DNA of 64,000 nt, taken from NCBI GenBank assembly GCA_943736015.1, contig OX031060.1:13095501-13159500 (forward strand). The letters are read 5' to 3'. Numbering within the stretch: the stretch's first letter is position 1; every line of letters starts with the position of its first letter. The notes beneath the pieces are model-generated. The model ran no database searches and was not told where the DNA came from. It was given only the letters and a program-made list of their open reading frames with translations. Made by a program: the position numbers and the translations under genes. This DNA is from Tridacna crocea (Eukaryota; Mollusca; Bivalvia; Cardiida; Cardiidae). Positions 31,880 through 42,264 of the stretch are shown piece by piece.

Positions 31880-32345
31880 TATTGTTTTTATACGCTCATC
31901 GAAGACGGGATGTATTGTGGGATCACCCATGGCGTCTGGGCTGGCGGGCAGGCGGATGGGTGGCGTCCAGTTCTTTGTCCGGAGCATAACGTTGTTGCAA
32001 AAATACAGAGTGCAGTGCAAATGAACCGTAACTCTACCTTGTGGTGTCTGAGTTATTTCCCTTTGATCATCATTTTACAGCATTTTCTTCTTTTCCGGAG
32101 CATAACTTTGTCATCTCAAGTCCGATTGACTTGAAACTTGGCAATTTTGTTTGTTGCAATAATACAGTGTGCAGTCCAAATAAACCGTAACTCTACCATG
32201 TGCTGTCTTTGAGTTATTACCCTTTGATCATCATTTTTATAGCATTTTCTGCTTGTCTGGAGCATAACTGTCATCTCTGGTCTGATTGACTTGAAACTTG
32301 GCATTTGAGTTTGTTGCAGTAATACGGAGTTTTTATATAAATTTC
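31880..32345 (+). mobile_element. HINE-like element, ACGCCCGTC type, diverged
   Basis: TTTATACGCTCATCGAAGAC with a GC-rich GGCGGGCAGGCGG stretch. Then about 2.6 diverged ~160-bp monomers containing TCCGGAGCATAAC and GAGTTATTNCCCTTTGATCA. The 3' terminus was not identified. Confidence 0.6.
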
Positions 32346-32865
32346 AGTGATATATTTGTTTTTTGATTTGGTGAGATGTGAAAAATCTTAATACCCACCT
32401 TTAACTCCTTTGGCGCCATGGGCAGAAACAGTGACTTTTGCAGATGACATACGTCAAGATCTGACGCTGCACAGAACATGCAGTATGATCTCAAACATGT
32501 GTACCATCGGCTTGTATAGTAAAGTCTGTTCTTCTGGTAATTGTCCTGTTTATTTGAGCATAAGCTTAGTTTTAGAACTTTATACAAAAAAAATATAACC
32601 TTTTTAAAAGGCAAATTTCTGAGAAACAAGCTGGGTGACTTATAACTTTTTGCACTGTAATCTCCTCGAGACCTGATGAGCTTTGTATGTGCAAATTTTT
32701 TTAAAAATCTGTTAGAAAAAATTGTGATACCGGTATATCGTTAAACTGCAATTTGTGTTAATTCTCATTATTTTACGATGATGATTTTACGTGTGACATC
32801 TGCTGAAAATTAATTAGTTTAGAAAATAGAGACAACCTTTACCAAAGTACTCCTTTTTTAATGAC

Positions 32866-33081
32866 CTTTTACCCTTTACCAAACAATACCTGAGATAGAA
32901 GCCTTTTGAAAACATTGTGGGAAAAGGAGAAAATGCTGGTAACCAGCATTTTCTCCTTTTCCCACAAAGTTTTCTACCCTGCTGGAAACAAATTTCAATT
33001 TTTGAGTTGCATCTATTTTGTCATCTGCAAGTGCTTTAAATTTAGACCAGTGTAAAATTTTGTTGTTTAGTAAAGGGTTAA
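32866..33081 (-). mobile_element. TH-I hairpin element
   Basis: TTTTACCCTTTACC to AGTAAAGGGTTAA; the GACCCTGAG segment is shortened. Confidence 0.85.
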
Positions 33082-33390
33082 GGAATGAGGCCTTTGAAAA
33101 TATTCTCGACAAAGGAGAAAATGGTGATAACCAAAATTTTTCCTTTTCCCACAGTGTTTTCTACCCGAACAAAGACGCCTTCTTTGTTTCAGCCAGGCTG
33201 AATTTATCATCCACAAGACTGCCTTTTCAAGTCGGCATTTCACTTGATGACAGATATACTTGGCTAAAACCATATTCAGAGATTTTTACAGACAACAAAC
33301 AGAATTAGGCTCAAAACATGTTATTTATATTATGATAGGAGAGAAAACATGGCCCAGAGATGGAGAAAATGCTGGTTATCAGTATTTTAC
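33078..33390. mobile_element. Two degenerate TH-I fragments
   Basis: 33078-33200 (-; GAGGCCTTTGAAAATATTC, GTGATAACCAAAATT) and 33262-33390 (+; TTACAGACAACAAAC, AATGCTGGTTATCAGTATT). Confidence 0.5.
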
Positions 33391-33395
33391 AACTG

Positions 33396-33604
33396 TTAAT
33401 TCTTTACCAAACGGCAAAATTACAGACTGGTCCAAATTGGAAAGCATTTGCAGGCGACGGAATTATAAATGTGACTGAAAATTGAAATTGGTTTGGGAAG
33501 GGTGGAAAATATTGTGGGATAAGTAGAAAATGTTGTGTTTTCTACCCTAACAATAAACAATTGTACCATCGGGGCCAAAATTTTGTTGTCTGGTAAAGAG
33601 TTAA
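33396..33604 (+). mobile_element. Chimeric TH-I element with K ends on both sides
   Basis: TTAATTCTTTACCAAACGGC and the GGTCC/GAAAGCATTTGCAGG block at left. The right end is also K type, inverted (GGCCAAAATTTTGTTGTCTG then GTAAAGAGTTAA). The hairpin is reduced to GAAAATGTTGTGTTTTC. Confidence 0.78.
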
Positions 33605-33627
33605 GTCATTTCAGATACAGTGCATTC

Positions 33628-34028
33628 CATCTTTGCGAGCCAAGGTTACGATCACTACGTGGATCTTACCTTGGCTGATTGAGCCCGATTTCAAGATTCC
33701 TGCAATGCGCCCTCTGTTGGATGCTGGTTATTATCCCCCTTTACATCATATTTCTGAAAGCCAATGAAATATCGTTTTACAAATGGCTTATGAATACAAT
33801 TATTCAACATGAAGCGATAAGCAGACATCCACGAGGGTTTCCATGTTTACCTTCTATTCGAAAGGTCGTGACCTTATTCTATTTTTATCAAAGATGAAAT
33901 GCTATATACGAGCGATTTCATTCGATGCAGTTAGAGCTGGCTGCATCCGTTGAAAAAGCGTATGGGGGGATAGTAAAAATCAAGATCGATCCACCAAGGG
34001 TAGTCGTCAGCCTTGGCTTGCGAAGATG
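33628..34028 (+). mobile_element. Mutator-like MITE, 401 bp, copy 2
   Basis: Ends CATCTTTGCGAGCCAAGG and TTGGCTTGCGAAGATG, with a perfect 9-bp duplication AGTGCATTC at 33619-33627 and 34029-34037. Same length as, and colinear with, the copy at 4708. Confidence 0.92.
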
Positions 34029-34304
34029 AGTGCATTCTGTCTGATCCAAAATCAATTCTAGCAGGTTGTAACTTGATTTGCCAGTTATAATTCCACTTTG
34101 GTAAAAAAAGAGAAGCCGAACAATTTTACCAGTCAATCGCCTGTATGGAGACCTCAAAGTAAAAGTTTTTATCAAAACATTGTTGGAAATTTTTAAATAC
34201 TGGTAAACTTTATCCTTTTTTTTTTGTACATTTCAAAGAAAAAATTTAAGTGGTTGATCCATGTTTAATTGCCGACTGACATCAGCAAAGGTGTTGTTCT
34301 CGAT

Positions 34305-34525
34305 TTAAACAGCCTACCAATCAATCTTGAGTCTTAACAACCCTTACTGAGAAGGCTTTTGACAACATTGTGGAAAAAAGAGGAAATGCAGGTAACCAGC
34401 ATTTTCTCCTTTTCCCACAATGTTTTCTATTCAAAGGTGTTCCATTAATTTTCCTAGTCAAATTTAATCTGTAATCTGCAGAGGCTTGTGATTTTGAATT
34501 GTCTAAAATTTTTGTTGTTCCGTTC
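34305..34525 (-). mobile_element. TH-I element, decayed ends
   Basis: CAGCCTACCAATCAATC at left, palindrome near 34395, right end TTTTTGTTGTTCCG. Confidence 0.7.
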
Positions 34526-34730
34526 AGTTTATGTGTTGGTTTGAGGAACGAAGAGCAATGGAAGAGGAACTGAAATGTAACATGCCTTGAAGAACAGAGA
34601 TACTATTGATTTTTTAAAAAACTCTTTCACGGCTAGGAAATTAGGAATTCTCAATGGTTAAAATTAAACAAACCACAGTGATACTCTAAGAATTTTTTTT
34701 TTTGTTGGAAAGCTTTACTTATCAAGAAAG

Positions 34731-34795
34731 GCTATAGATCAAAGATCAGATTGAACTTTTTTTGTGCAGTCTGATTCTGATCTATGTTGTATGCA
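34731..34795. repeat. GATC palindromic repeat
   Basis: GCTATAGATCAAAGATCAGA ... GCAGTCTGATTCTGATCTAT; clear inverted repeat. Confidence 0.75.
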
Positions 34796-34835
34796 CAAAA
34801 GCATGTTTTTATGGCATTCAGGGCCCCAGATAGGG

Positions 34836-35065
34836 TTAACTCTATACAAAATGACAAAATTTTGGACCAGTCCAAATTGGAAGCATTTTGCAGACAACAA
34901 AATTAATGTGACTCAAACATTGAAATTTGCTCTAGGAAGGATGGAAAACATCGTGGGAAAAGGAGAAAATGCTGGTTACCAGCATTTTCTCCTTTTCCCA
35001 CAATGTTTTCAAAAGGCTTCTTCGTCAGGGTCATGAAAACCAAGGATTGTTTGGAAAAGGGTAAA
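34836..35065 (+). mobile_element. TH-I hairpin element
   Basis: TTAACTCTATACAAAATGAC to TGGAAAAGGGTAAA; near-perfect palindrome near 34978. Confidence 0.87.
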
Positions 35066-35287
35066 ATAAAGCTGAACATGTTCTTCTCATATTTCTCTCA
35101 TTCATGCTAACTGCATAAAAGCCGGAGAGCTCAAGGCTCACAGAATTTTAGTTCTTCTTTGTAAATTATCCAACATATTTGAAAACTACTGTATATACAG
35201 TTATGTACTAAGATTCTGCCAAGGAATTGAAATATACTGTTTGAAAATAAGTTTTGTTTGGTTCACATAGTGTTTTCAACATTATTA

Positions 35288-35420
35288 TCCCCCGTTGAAG
35301 CTGGAGGGATATAGTTGTAGCGTTGTCTGTTGGTCCTTTCATCTGTGCATCAGTCTGTGTGTCGGTCTAGGTGAATATCTCTAATAGCTTTGGACGGAAT
35401 TTCGTGAAACCTTTTTTTGC
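35288..35420 (+). mobile_element. Possible 5' end of another HINE-like element
   Basis: TATCCCCCGTTGAAGCTGGA with an inverted CCCCC...GGAGGGATATA stem. Then a GTGTGTCGGTCTAGG microsatellite-like part. The 3' end was not seen. Confidence 0.4.
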
Positions 35421-35724
35421 TTCGATGCAAAATGGCCGACTGGGAGGTAATCTTTTTCGGCGGGGGATATCATTCAATGAAATTGCTTGTTTCATTTATT
35501 TCACAGTGGCAAGTGCAACTGTACAGTGCTGCTGTGCAGTTTCTTTTACCAGTATTTTGGACAACATTGTTTCCTAGCCAGTGGCAGCTTCTTCATATCT
35601 TGAAAACAGCGTTCAGTGGTGTTAGTAGTAATCCTTTGAAAGAATTTTGCCATTTTAGCCTATTTTATATAGAAATCAAACCTGCGCCTGGTTTAAAACC
35701 CTGTTGGTTAGTGACTGAGCTATC

Positions 35725-35961
35725 AACCTCCTTACAACATGACAAAAAAGTGGGCTTGTTCAAATTGAAAGAACTTGCAGAGGACAATTTGAATTTGGCC
35801 AAAATGATGAAATTTGTCTTTTAGTTACTGAATTAAAAAAGATTGTGGGAAGAGGAAAAAATGCTGCTTACCAGCCTTTTCTCCTTTTATCACAATTTTT
35901 TTTTTAAAAGTCTGCCTCCTTAGGGTCGTTAAAAGTCAGGATTGTTTGGTAATGGATCAAG
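35725..35961 (+). mobile_element. TH-I element
   Basis: TATCAACCTCCTTACAACATG to GGTAATGGATCAA; arms partly decayed. Confidence 0.75.
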
Positions 35962-36546
35962 TGAGTGAAATATAAAGTATCAGTTCATAGAAGAGGTAGA
36001 CTCCTTGGGCTAGTTTTAATCTATTTCCATTGAACTTCCATTTTTTGTGTCCTTTCAGTGCATTGTGGGATGTTGAAAATGTGTTTGGAAAAGTAACTGC
36101 TGATAACACATTTTCTTGTTGCTTTCATATTATTGAAACTTTTGCATTAATTTTATCATTTTGACACAGAATGAAAGTTTTTTAAAGAACATTTTGATGA
36201 TGGTTTTATTCTGTCAACTGGTTACACATATTTACTGGAGATGTACCAAATAATAATAAACAGTCTACTAATATAGATTATCACCATACAAGTAATGGAC
36301 TTCTACCAAATAATATGAGGTGCAATGCATGAGAACTGGGAAAAACTTTCTTTCAACATACTATGAATGGAAATGTACGAAACACGAACATACGAGGAAA
36401 TTGTACTGGTCCCGTGACATGCTTAGGTTATAAATAGTCAGGTGCATCCAAAAACCGAAATTTGCACGCATCTGTCCACTAAAATTTTGAACAAAATGCT
36501 CAAAACTTCCCACTGGATGGAATGAGCATCATAGAGCATATTCGAA
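35962..36546. other. No feature seen
   Basis: AT-rich unique-looking sequence between TH-I copies. Confidence 0.35.
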
Positions 36547-37855
36547 CTTTTTACCACAATCTCAAATTTCAACAGCCCCGAGGAAGATGCCTTTTGAAAA
36601 TGGAGAGAAGAGAAAATGCTGGTAACCGGCAGTTTCTCCTTTTTCTGCAATGTTTTCTAGCCTTCCAAAACGGAAATTCAAGTTTTCAGTCACATTTACT
36701 TTTTATACGCCCGTCGAAGACGGGACGTATTATGGGATCACCCGTGCCGGGCGGGCGTCCGATGCGGGCGGGTGGGCGGGCGGCGTCCAGTTCTTTGTCC
36801 GGAGCATATCTCCAAAACTATACAAGCTAGGGTTATGAAATTTCATGGGTGGATAGATCTCATGGAGGGGGAGTGCAGTGCACAGGAATCATAACTCTTG
36901 CTCGCTTAACTTTTGAGTTATTGCCCTTTGTTGTTTTTCATACTTGAATTTTGTCCGGAGCATATCTCCAAAACTATACTAGCTAGGGTTATGAAATTTC
37001 ATGGGTGGATAGATCTCATTGAGGGGGAGTGCACTGCACAGGAATCATAAGTCTTGCTTGCTTATTTTTTGAGTTATTGCCCTTTGTTGTTTTTCATACT
37101 TGAATTTTGTCCGGAGCATATCTCCAAAACTATACTAGCTAGGGTTATGAAATTTCATGGGTGGATAGATCTCATTGAGGGGATGTGCAGTGCACAGGAA
37201 TCATAAGTCTTGCTTGCTTAATTTTTGAGTTATTGCCCTTTGTTGTTTTTCATACTTGAATTTTGTCCGGAGCATATCTCCAAAACTATACTAGCTAGGG
37301 TTATGAAATTTTATGGGTGGATAGATCTCATCGAGGGAGAGTGCAGTGCACAAGAATCATAACTCTTGCTTGCTTAATTTTTGAGTTATTGCCCTTTGCC
37401 GTTTTTTATACTTGAATTTTGTCCGCTGAATATCTCCAGAACTATACTACCTAGGGTTATGAAATTTCATGGCTGGATAGATCTCACAGAGGGGGAGTGC
37501 AGTGCACAGGAATCATAACTCTTGCTCGCTTTATTTTTGAGTTATTGCCCTTTGTCGTTTTTCATACTTGATTTTTGTCCGGAGCATATCTCCAAAACTA
37601 TACTAGCTAGGGTTATGAAATTTCATGGGTGGATAGATCTCATTGAGGGGGAGTGCAGTGCACAGGAATCATAACTCTTGCTCGCTTAATTTTTGAGTTA
37701 TTGCCCTTTGTTGTTTTTCCATACTTGAATTTTGTCTGGTGCATGCCCCAGCTTTACAACTTGGGGTAAGACGGGCGTGTCTTGCGACAATTTGCCGCTC
37801 TTGTTTAATCTGCTAATATTTTCAATTTTGACCGGTCTAAATGGTAAAGAGTTTA
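36547..37855 (-). mobile_element. TH-I element split by a HINE-like element
   Basis: CTTTTTACCACAATCTC through the hairpin to TCACATTTACTTT (36702). It resumes after the insertion at 37805 with TTAATCTGCTAATATTTTC and ends GGTAAAGAGTT. Confidence 0.82.
36703..37804 (+). mobile_element. HINE-like element with six 156-bp monomers
   Basis: Subterminal inverted repeats ACGCCCGTC (36707) and GACGGGCGT (37770), and a GC-rich 5' microsatellite. TTTGTCCGGAGCATATC-type monomer starts lie at 36794, 36950, 37106, 37262, 37418, 37574 and 37731. The 3' stem TGTCTTGCGACA is followed by CTCTTGT. It lies between two T residues of a TH-I element, as known for Helentron-type insertion. Confidence 0.82.
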
Positions 37856-37904
37856 TTACAATTTGATGGTTGCTTTTTTCTTTAGCATCTAGAATAAGAG
37901 GAAA

Positions 37905-37963
37905 GTGTAGACCAAAGATTGGAATGCACTTTTTGTGCAGTGGGATCTTGATCAACTGTGGCT
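37905..37963. repeat. GATC palindromic repeat
   Basis: GTGTAGACCAAAGATTGGAA ... GCAGTGGGATCTTGATCAAC. Confidence 0.6.
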
Positions 37964-38119
37964 GGTAAAGCAACTACAATAATTGTTAAAGGCACTTTTG
38001 GTGTTAAAAAATAAATGAAAATGCTAGGTCTGTTACTCATTGAGTACTCTATAAAATGACAGATTTTATCTGGATTTGCACAATAAACAATCCCTTATAC
38101 TATTCTTTAGTTAACTTGA

Positions 38120-38226
38120 TAAAACTTCCGGCTTGTGTATTGTGAAAGCTTTTTTAAGATGCCAAGTATCATTTTTTACATGATGGGTAGAAAACATTGT
38201 AGGAAAAAGAAAATGCTGGTAACTAA
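38120..38226 (+). mobile_element. TH-I fragment
   Basis: GGGTAGAAAACATTGTAGGA to AAAATGCTGGTAACTAAG; only the left arm survives. Confidence 0.55.
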
Positions 38227-38955
38227 GAGCTAAAAATAAGAGCTCATTTGGTAAAATGTGTAGGTGTGAGGGAAGAAGTTTATCCGTCATTTTATGCTTG
38301 TGTTGGTTCAGCCATTAAAGACTACCTCATGAAATATGAAATTAAGAAGTTGTATGATGAAGGAGTGATTACACAGTTGATTTTCTTTCTTAAAATTTAT
38401 AAATTCTATTCAACCATTTCTTTTTTGCATTGGACCACTGTTTTGGAAACATTTTAGTAAGTAAAAAAAGCATATTACTGAGCAATCACTCCTTTTGCCT
38501 GCATGATATTGGTTGTTTATGCATTTATGAATTCAATGAATTCATTTACAGATTGTTTTGTACTATTGTTGAACTTTTGGAAGGATGTTTGAAAAGTTGT
38601 CTTTTCTGAATTCTGTTGTGGAAATAATTTACAAGTGGGGGAGGGGGGGGGGGGCATAGAAGTGTTTGTTTTTCATTTTTCATGCGCTTGTCCTTGGGCA
38701 AAACATTTCAGAGCCCTGGTCTAGTACTTGTAAAACCCAGGAATATGTGAATACATGTATGTAAGCAATAGCAGTAATATGATTGAACCAATGTTAAAAG
38801 CACCGTAAAACACTCAGCTCTATGTGTTATTTAATTTCTCAACATGGTAAAGTTTCATGACATAAAATTAAAACTGAGTTATGGGGCTGGGCTAAAAAGA
38901 TGCACAAATACCTACTGAGACATGAACAGCTGTCATGATATGAAAATGTGTCATC
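38227..38955. other. No gene; G-rich run only
   Basis: A 69-codon open frame at 38248-38457 shows no recognisable domain. The region holds the G-rich run at 38637. Confidence 0.35.
38637..38654 (+). repeat. G-rich run
   Basis: GGGGGAGGGGGGGGGGGG, directly seen. Confidence 0.9.
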
Positions 38956-39184
38956 TCAACTCTTTCCCAAACAAGCCCTTGTTTTTTACGTGTCTGCAGG
39001 AAAAGTCTTTTGAAAACAGTGTGGGAAAAGGAGAAATTGCTCGTAATGAGCAATTTCTCCTTTTCCCACAGTGTTTTCTATCCTTTCTAAGAACTTTTTG
39101 CCATTTTGTCCAAATCTAAAATTGTCGTCTGCAAACTCTTTCGGTTTGGAAGAGTCCAAAATTTGTTGTTTGGGAAAGGGTTAA
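38956..39184 (-). mobile_element. TH-I element with TH-II hairpin core
   Basis: TH-I termini and flanks (TCAACTCTTTCCCAAACAAG ... GGGAAAGGGTTAA), but the apex reads GAAATTGCTCGTAATGAGCA, the TH-II type. Both arms match each other. Confidence 0.9.
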
Positions 39185-39411
39185 CTCTTTATCAGCCGAC
39201 AAAATTGTAGACTGGTCCAAATTGAAAGCATTTGCAGACGAGAAAAGGAAAGTGCTTGGAGAATTGAAATTTGATTTTGGAAGGGTAGAAAACATGGCGG
39301 GAAAAGGAGAAAATGCTGGAAACCAGCATTTTCTCTGTTTCCCACAATGTTTTCAAAAGGTTTCTTTCACATGGTCTTTAAAAGACGGGGGATTGTGTGG
39401 TGAAGGTTTAA
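39181..39411 (+). mobile_element. TH-I hairpin element
   Basis: TTAACTCTTTATC to GGTGAAGGTTTAA; shares TTAA with the hybrid copy before it. Confidence 0.88.
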
Positions 39412-39422
39412 CCCTTGAAGGT

Positions 39423-39663
39423 TTAACCCTTTACTTATACGTAGCAACTCGGCCCTCAAACAGTCCAAACAAGGAATCTTTTGCAAACATTATAGTAAAA
39501 AGAAAAAAAATGCTGTAACCAGCATTTTTGTCCTTTTCCCACAATGTTTTGCATGGTGTCGAAGAAATTTGTTCATTTGTACCACTTTTTAATTTGTCAT
39601 TAAGTCTCGCATCATACTTTCAATGTGGTTGCCTAAGATATTTGTCATTTGGCAAAGGGTTAC
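39423..39663 (-). mobile_element. TH-I element
   Basis: TTAACCCTTTACTTATACG to GGCAAAGGGTTAC; hairpin partly decayed. Confidence 0.78.
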
Positions 39664-39764
39664 AGTTGAAAAGTGTTCTTACTTTGTGTTTGGATTTTCT
39701 AGACTGCTTGACCCATTATCACACAGAATGTGAAATACTACTCCAAATGCCAGTCCGTCAATTG

Positions 39765-39996
39765 ACAGCCCTTTACTCCATAGATACTCATTTCTACGCA
39801 TTGCTTGTTTGGGCCTTTGGAAAACATTGTGGCAAAAGGTGAAAGTGCTCGTGATGAGTAATTTCATCCTTTGTGACAATCTTTACTATGTTATCAAAAG
39901 GTGTCATATATATAATTATAAGAAAAGTTTTCATCCTTGCTGTTATCAAGGATCAATTAGAGATACCATAGAAATGCCTTATGGGGTAAAGGGTTA
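39765..39996 (+). mobile_element. TH-II element, right arm decayed
   Basis: GACAGCCCTTTACTCCATAG to GGGGTAAAGGGTTAA; right arm TTTCATCCTTTGTGACAATC diverged. Confidence 0.82.
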
Positions 39997-40382
39997 AATA
40001 AGAATTGTGAGAAAGGAAAAATAGTTTGTAAGAAGAAAATTCATTGTCACAATGTTTAGTATTAATTTTCAAAAAGATGTTTTATTCAGATCTCTGGAGT
40101 GTGTCGCTTAGTTTGTGGTATAGTCAATGGCAAGCTGTATGAGAATGAGTTAACCCATTTCCTCATGTAAACAACTCCTTATTCCCTTTAAAGCAACTTT
40201 CACAATTGCTTTGCGACAGCTTGATGAGTATCTGCAGCACATTTTGAGCAGTGGGCATCCACCTTTTTTTTTCATGGTGTCTTGCTGGCTGTTTTGGTAA
40301 TTTTGTAAGTCGTAAGCAGATGCAACCATCTCAGGCTCATTTGACTATTCACAGACACTGAATTGAGTGGGGCTTGAATATC

Positions 40383-40514
40383 AACCCTCCGAAAAGACGA
40401 AAGACAAGGAAACGAGAAAATACTTGTCACCATCATTTTCTCCTTTTCACAGGATGTTTTTAAAAGCCTCTGTCCTCAGGTTTGATTACAATGGGGATCG
40501 TTTAGTAAAATATT
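40383..40514 (+). mobile_element. TH-I right half
   Basis: GGAAACGAGAAAATACTTGTC through the hairpin to TTTAGTAAAATATTAA. Confidence 0.65.
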
Positions 40515-40532
40515 AAGGGTTAAAATACACAC

Positions 40533-40761
40533 TTAACTCTTTACCAAACAATTCCTGGTTTTCACAACTCTGTAGAAGAACGTCATTGAAAGCACTGAGG
40601 GAAAAGGAGAAAATGCTGGTTACCAGCATTTTTTCCTGTTCCCACAATTTTTTGTATGGTTTCCAAAACAAACTTCAGTTTTTGGGTCACTTTAATTTTG
40701 TCATCTGCCTAGGTTTTGAGTTTGGAACAGTGTAAAATTTTGTGGTCTGGTAAAGAGTTAA
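40533..40761 (-). mobile_element. TH-I element (chain of three, 1st)
   Basis: TTAACTCTTTACC to GGTAAAGAGTTAA; its last TTAA is the first of the TH-II copy at 40758. Confidence 0.88.
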
Positions 40762-40986
40762 CCCTTTACTCCATAGATACTCATTTCTAAACATTGCTTG
40801 TAGGAGTCTGCGGAAAACATTGTGGCAAAAGGTGAAAATGCTCGTGACGAGCAATTTTACCTTTTGCCACAATGTTTTCTACAGTATCAAAAGGTGTCAT
40901 TTACACATAAGAAACGGCTTCATCCTTGCTGTTATTTAGGCTCAATTAGAGATACCATAGAAATGCCTTTTGAGGTAAAGGGTTAA
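40758..40986 (+). mobile_element. TH-II element (chain of three, 2nd)
   Basis: TTAACCCTTTACTCCATAG to GGTAAAGGGTTAA; arms GTGGCAAAAGGTGAAAATGC / GCAATTTTACCTTTTGCCAC. Confidence 0.9.
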
Positions 40987-41211
40987 CTCTTTACCACACA
41001 ATCCCAACTTCTAAGGACCCTGAGAAAGAAAGCTATAGAAAACATTGTGGGAAAAGGAGAAAATGCTGGTAACCAGCATTTTCTCCTTTCCCACAATATT
41101 TTCTACCTTATCAAAGTCACAAATCGTCATATTAGAAAAGATTTAATTCATTTGCAGATGCTTTGAATTTAACCCAGTGCAAAAAAATTTGTCGTCTGGT
41201 AAAGAGTTTAA
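40983..41211 (-). mobile_element. TH-I element (chain of three, 3rd)
   Basis: TTAACTCTTTACC to GGTAAAGAGTTTAA; intact palindrome near 41075. Confidence 0.88.
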
Positions 41212-41337
41212 CAGAACAATTTGAAAACACAACATTTGAATCCATGATATTACTCTCAGACGATAGCAGTGTCTTTTTAGGGTCGACTGACTTCATAATT
41301 ATAGGGGAAACAGGTATTCCTTTCAGCTTAACCCTTT

Positions 41338-41545
41338 ACTCCATAGAAACTCATTTCTACGCATTGCTTGTAGGAGCCTTTGGAAAACATTGTGGCAAAA
41401 CGTGAAATTGCTCGTGATGAGCAATTTCACCTTTTGCCACAATGTTTTCTACACAATCAAAAGGTGTCATATACGGCTTTATCCTTGCTCTTATTTATGG
41501 TCAATTAGAGATACCATAGAAATGCCTTACGGGGTAAAGTTTTAA
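41338..41545 (+). mobile_element. TH-II element
   Basis: TTAACCCTTTACTCCATAG to GGGTAAAGTTTTAA; near-perfect palindrome 41383-41450. It is 137 bp upstream of REV3L exon 2. Confidence 0.9.
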
Positions 41546-41681
41546 ATACCCGCTTTACTGTCTTTGTAATGAAGCGATGTATTTTACCTGTCTTACCTTT
41601 TATGTGTTTGTTTTGTTGTGTTGTGTTTGTCAACAAAGGTTTAAATTATCATCTGAGAGTAATATATATATTATATTACAG

Positions 41682-41868
41682 GTCAGAAGACATGTATGCA
41701 CATCCATGGAGTGTTCCCCTATCTGTATGTGCCATATGATGGAACAGTGCCCTTGGACAGGTACCAGAGACAGTTTGCCGCTAGTCTGGACAAGGCCATC
41801 AACGTAGCCCAAGGTCAAGGGCAGTCGAATCAGCAGCATGTCTACAAAATTGTGTTGGTTTCTGGAAT
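41682..41868 (+). CDS. REV3L: REV3L coding exon 2: start of N-terminal domain, DNA polymerase zeta catalytic subunit
   Basis: The exon encodes a split Gly, then QKTCMHIHGVFPYLYVPYDG, then RQFAASLDKAINVA and HVYKIVLVSG, ending inside the Met codon (AT|G). This is the conserved N-terminal domain of the B-family polymerase Rev3, which extends primers past lesions together with REV7 and the POLD2/POLD3 subunits in the nucleus. The acceptor is TTATATTACAG and the donor GTAAGTTC. The entry phase is 1, as expected if the preceding exon ends with the G of a Gly codon like the vertebrate first exon. The upstream exon carrying the start Met is not seen. The family assignment rests on strong remembered similarity to vertebrate REV3L and on the order of the following exons. 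Confidence 0.95.
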
Positions 41869-41912
41869 GTAAGTTCTTTGTTAATTTAAATTCTTTACCA
41901 ATAGGCTGGCAT

Positions 41913-42141
41913 TTAACTCATTACAAAAGAACAATATTTTACGCTTGTGCAAATCAAAAGCATTTTGTAGACGTCCAAATAAAAGTGTCTGAAAATTTGA
42001 AATTTGTTTTGTGAAGGGTAGAAAATATTGTGGGATAAGGAGAAAATGCTGGTTACCAGCATTTTCTCCTTCTCCCACAATGTTTTCTAAAGGCTTCTTT
42101 CACAGGATCGTCAAATGTAGGGATTGTGTGGTAATTGATTG
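41913..42141 (+). mobile_element. TH-I element, REV3L intron 2
   Basis: TTAACTCATTACA to GTGGTAATTGATTGA; palindrome near 42055. Confidence 0.85.
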
Positions 42142-42264
42142 ATTTATATTTGATAATGCTGTATGCAAATACCATACTTTGAATTTTCACTAGTCTTAAT
42201 TTTTTTTAGTGAAGACAAAATTCAGGAGGTGATGAGCAGATTAAAACTTAGTTTATTGCTTCTC

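Larger units (their letters stand above)
1..41681. other. Gene-free repeat-rich region upstream of first recognised REV3L exon
   Basis: No exon with recognisable protein similarity was found on either strand here. The first REV3L exon seen starts in split-codon phase 1 at 41682, so a 5' coding exon must lie further upstream. This region is therefore either REV3L intron 1 or intergenic DNA, or a mix. It is filled with TH-I and TH-II hairpin elements, hAT-like and Mutator-like elements, HINE elements and SINEs, listed separately. A short first exon (about 45 codons) could have been missed by eye. Confidence 0.6.

Noticed and set aside
36703-37804. Centromeric or simple satellite array
   Set aside because: Only six monomers, bounded by ACGCCCGTC inverted repeats and a terminal stem; better explained as a HINE-like element.
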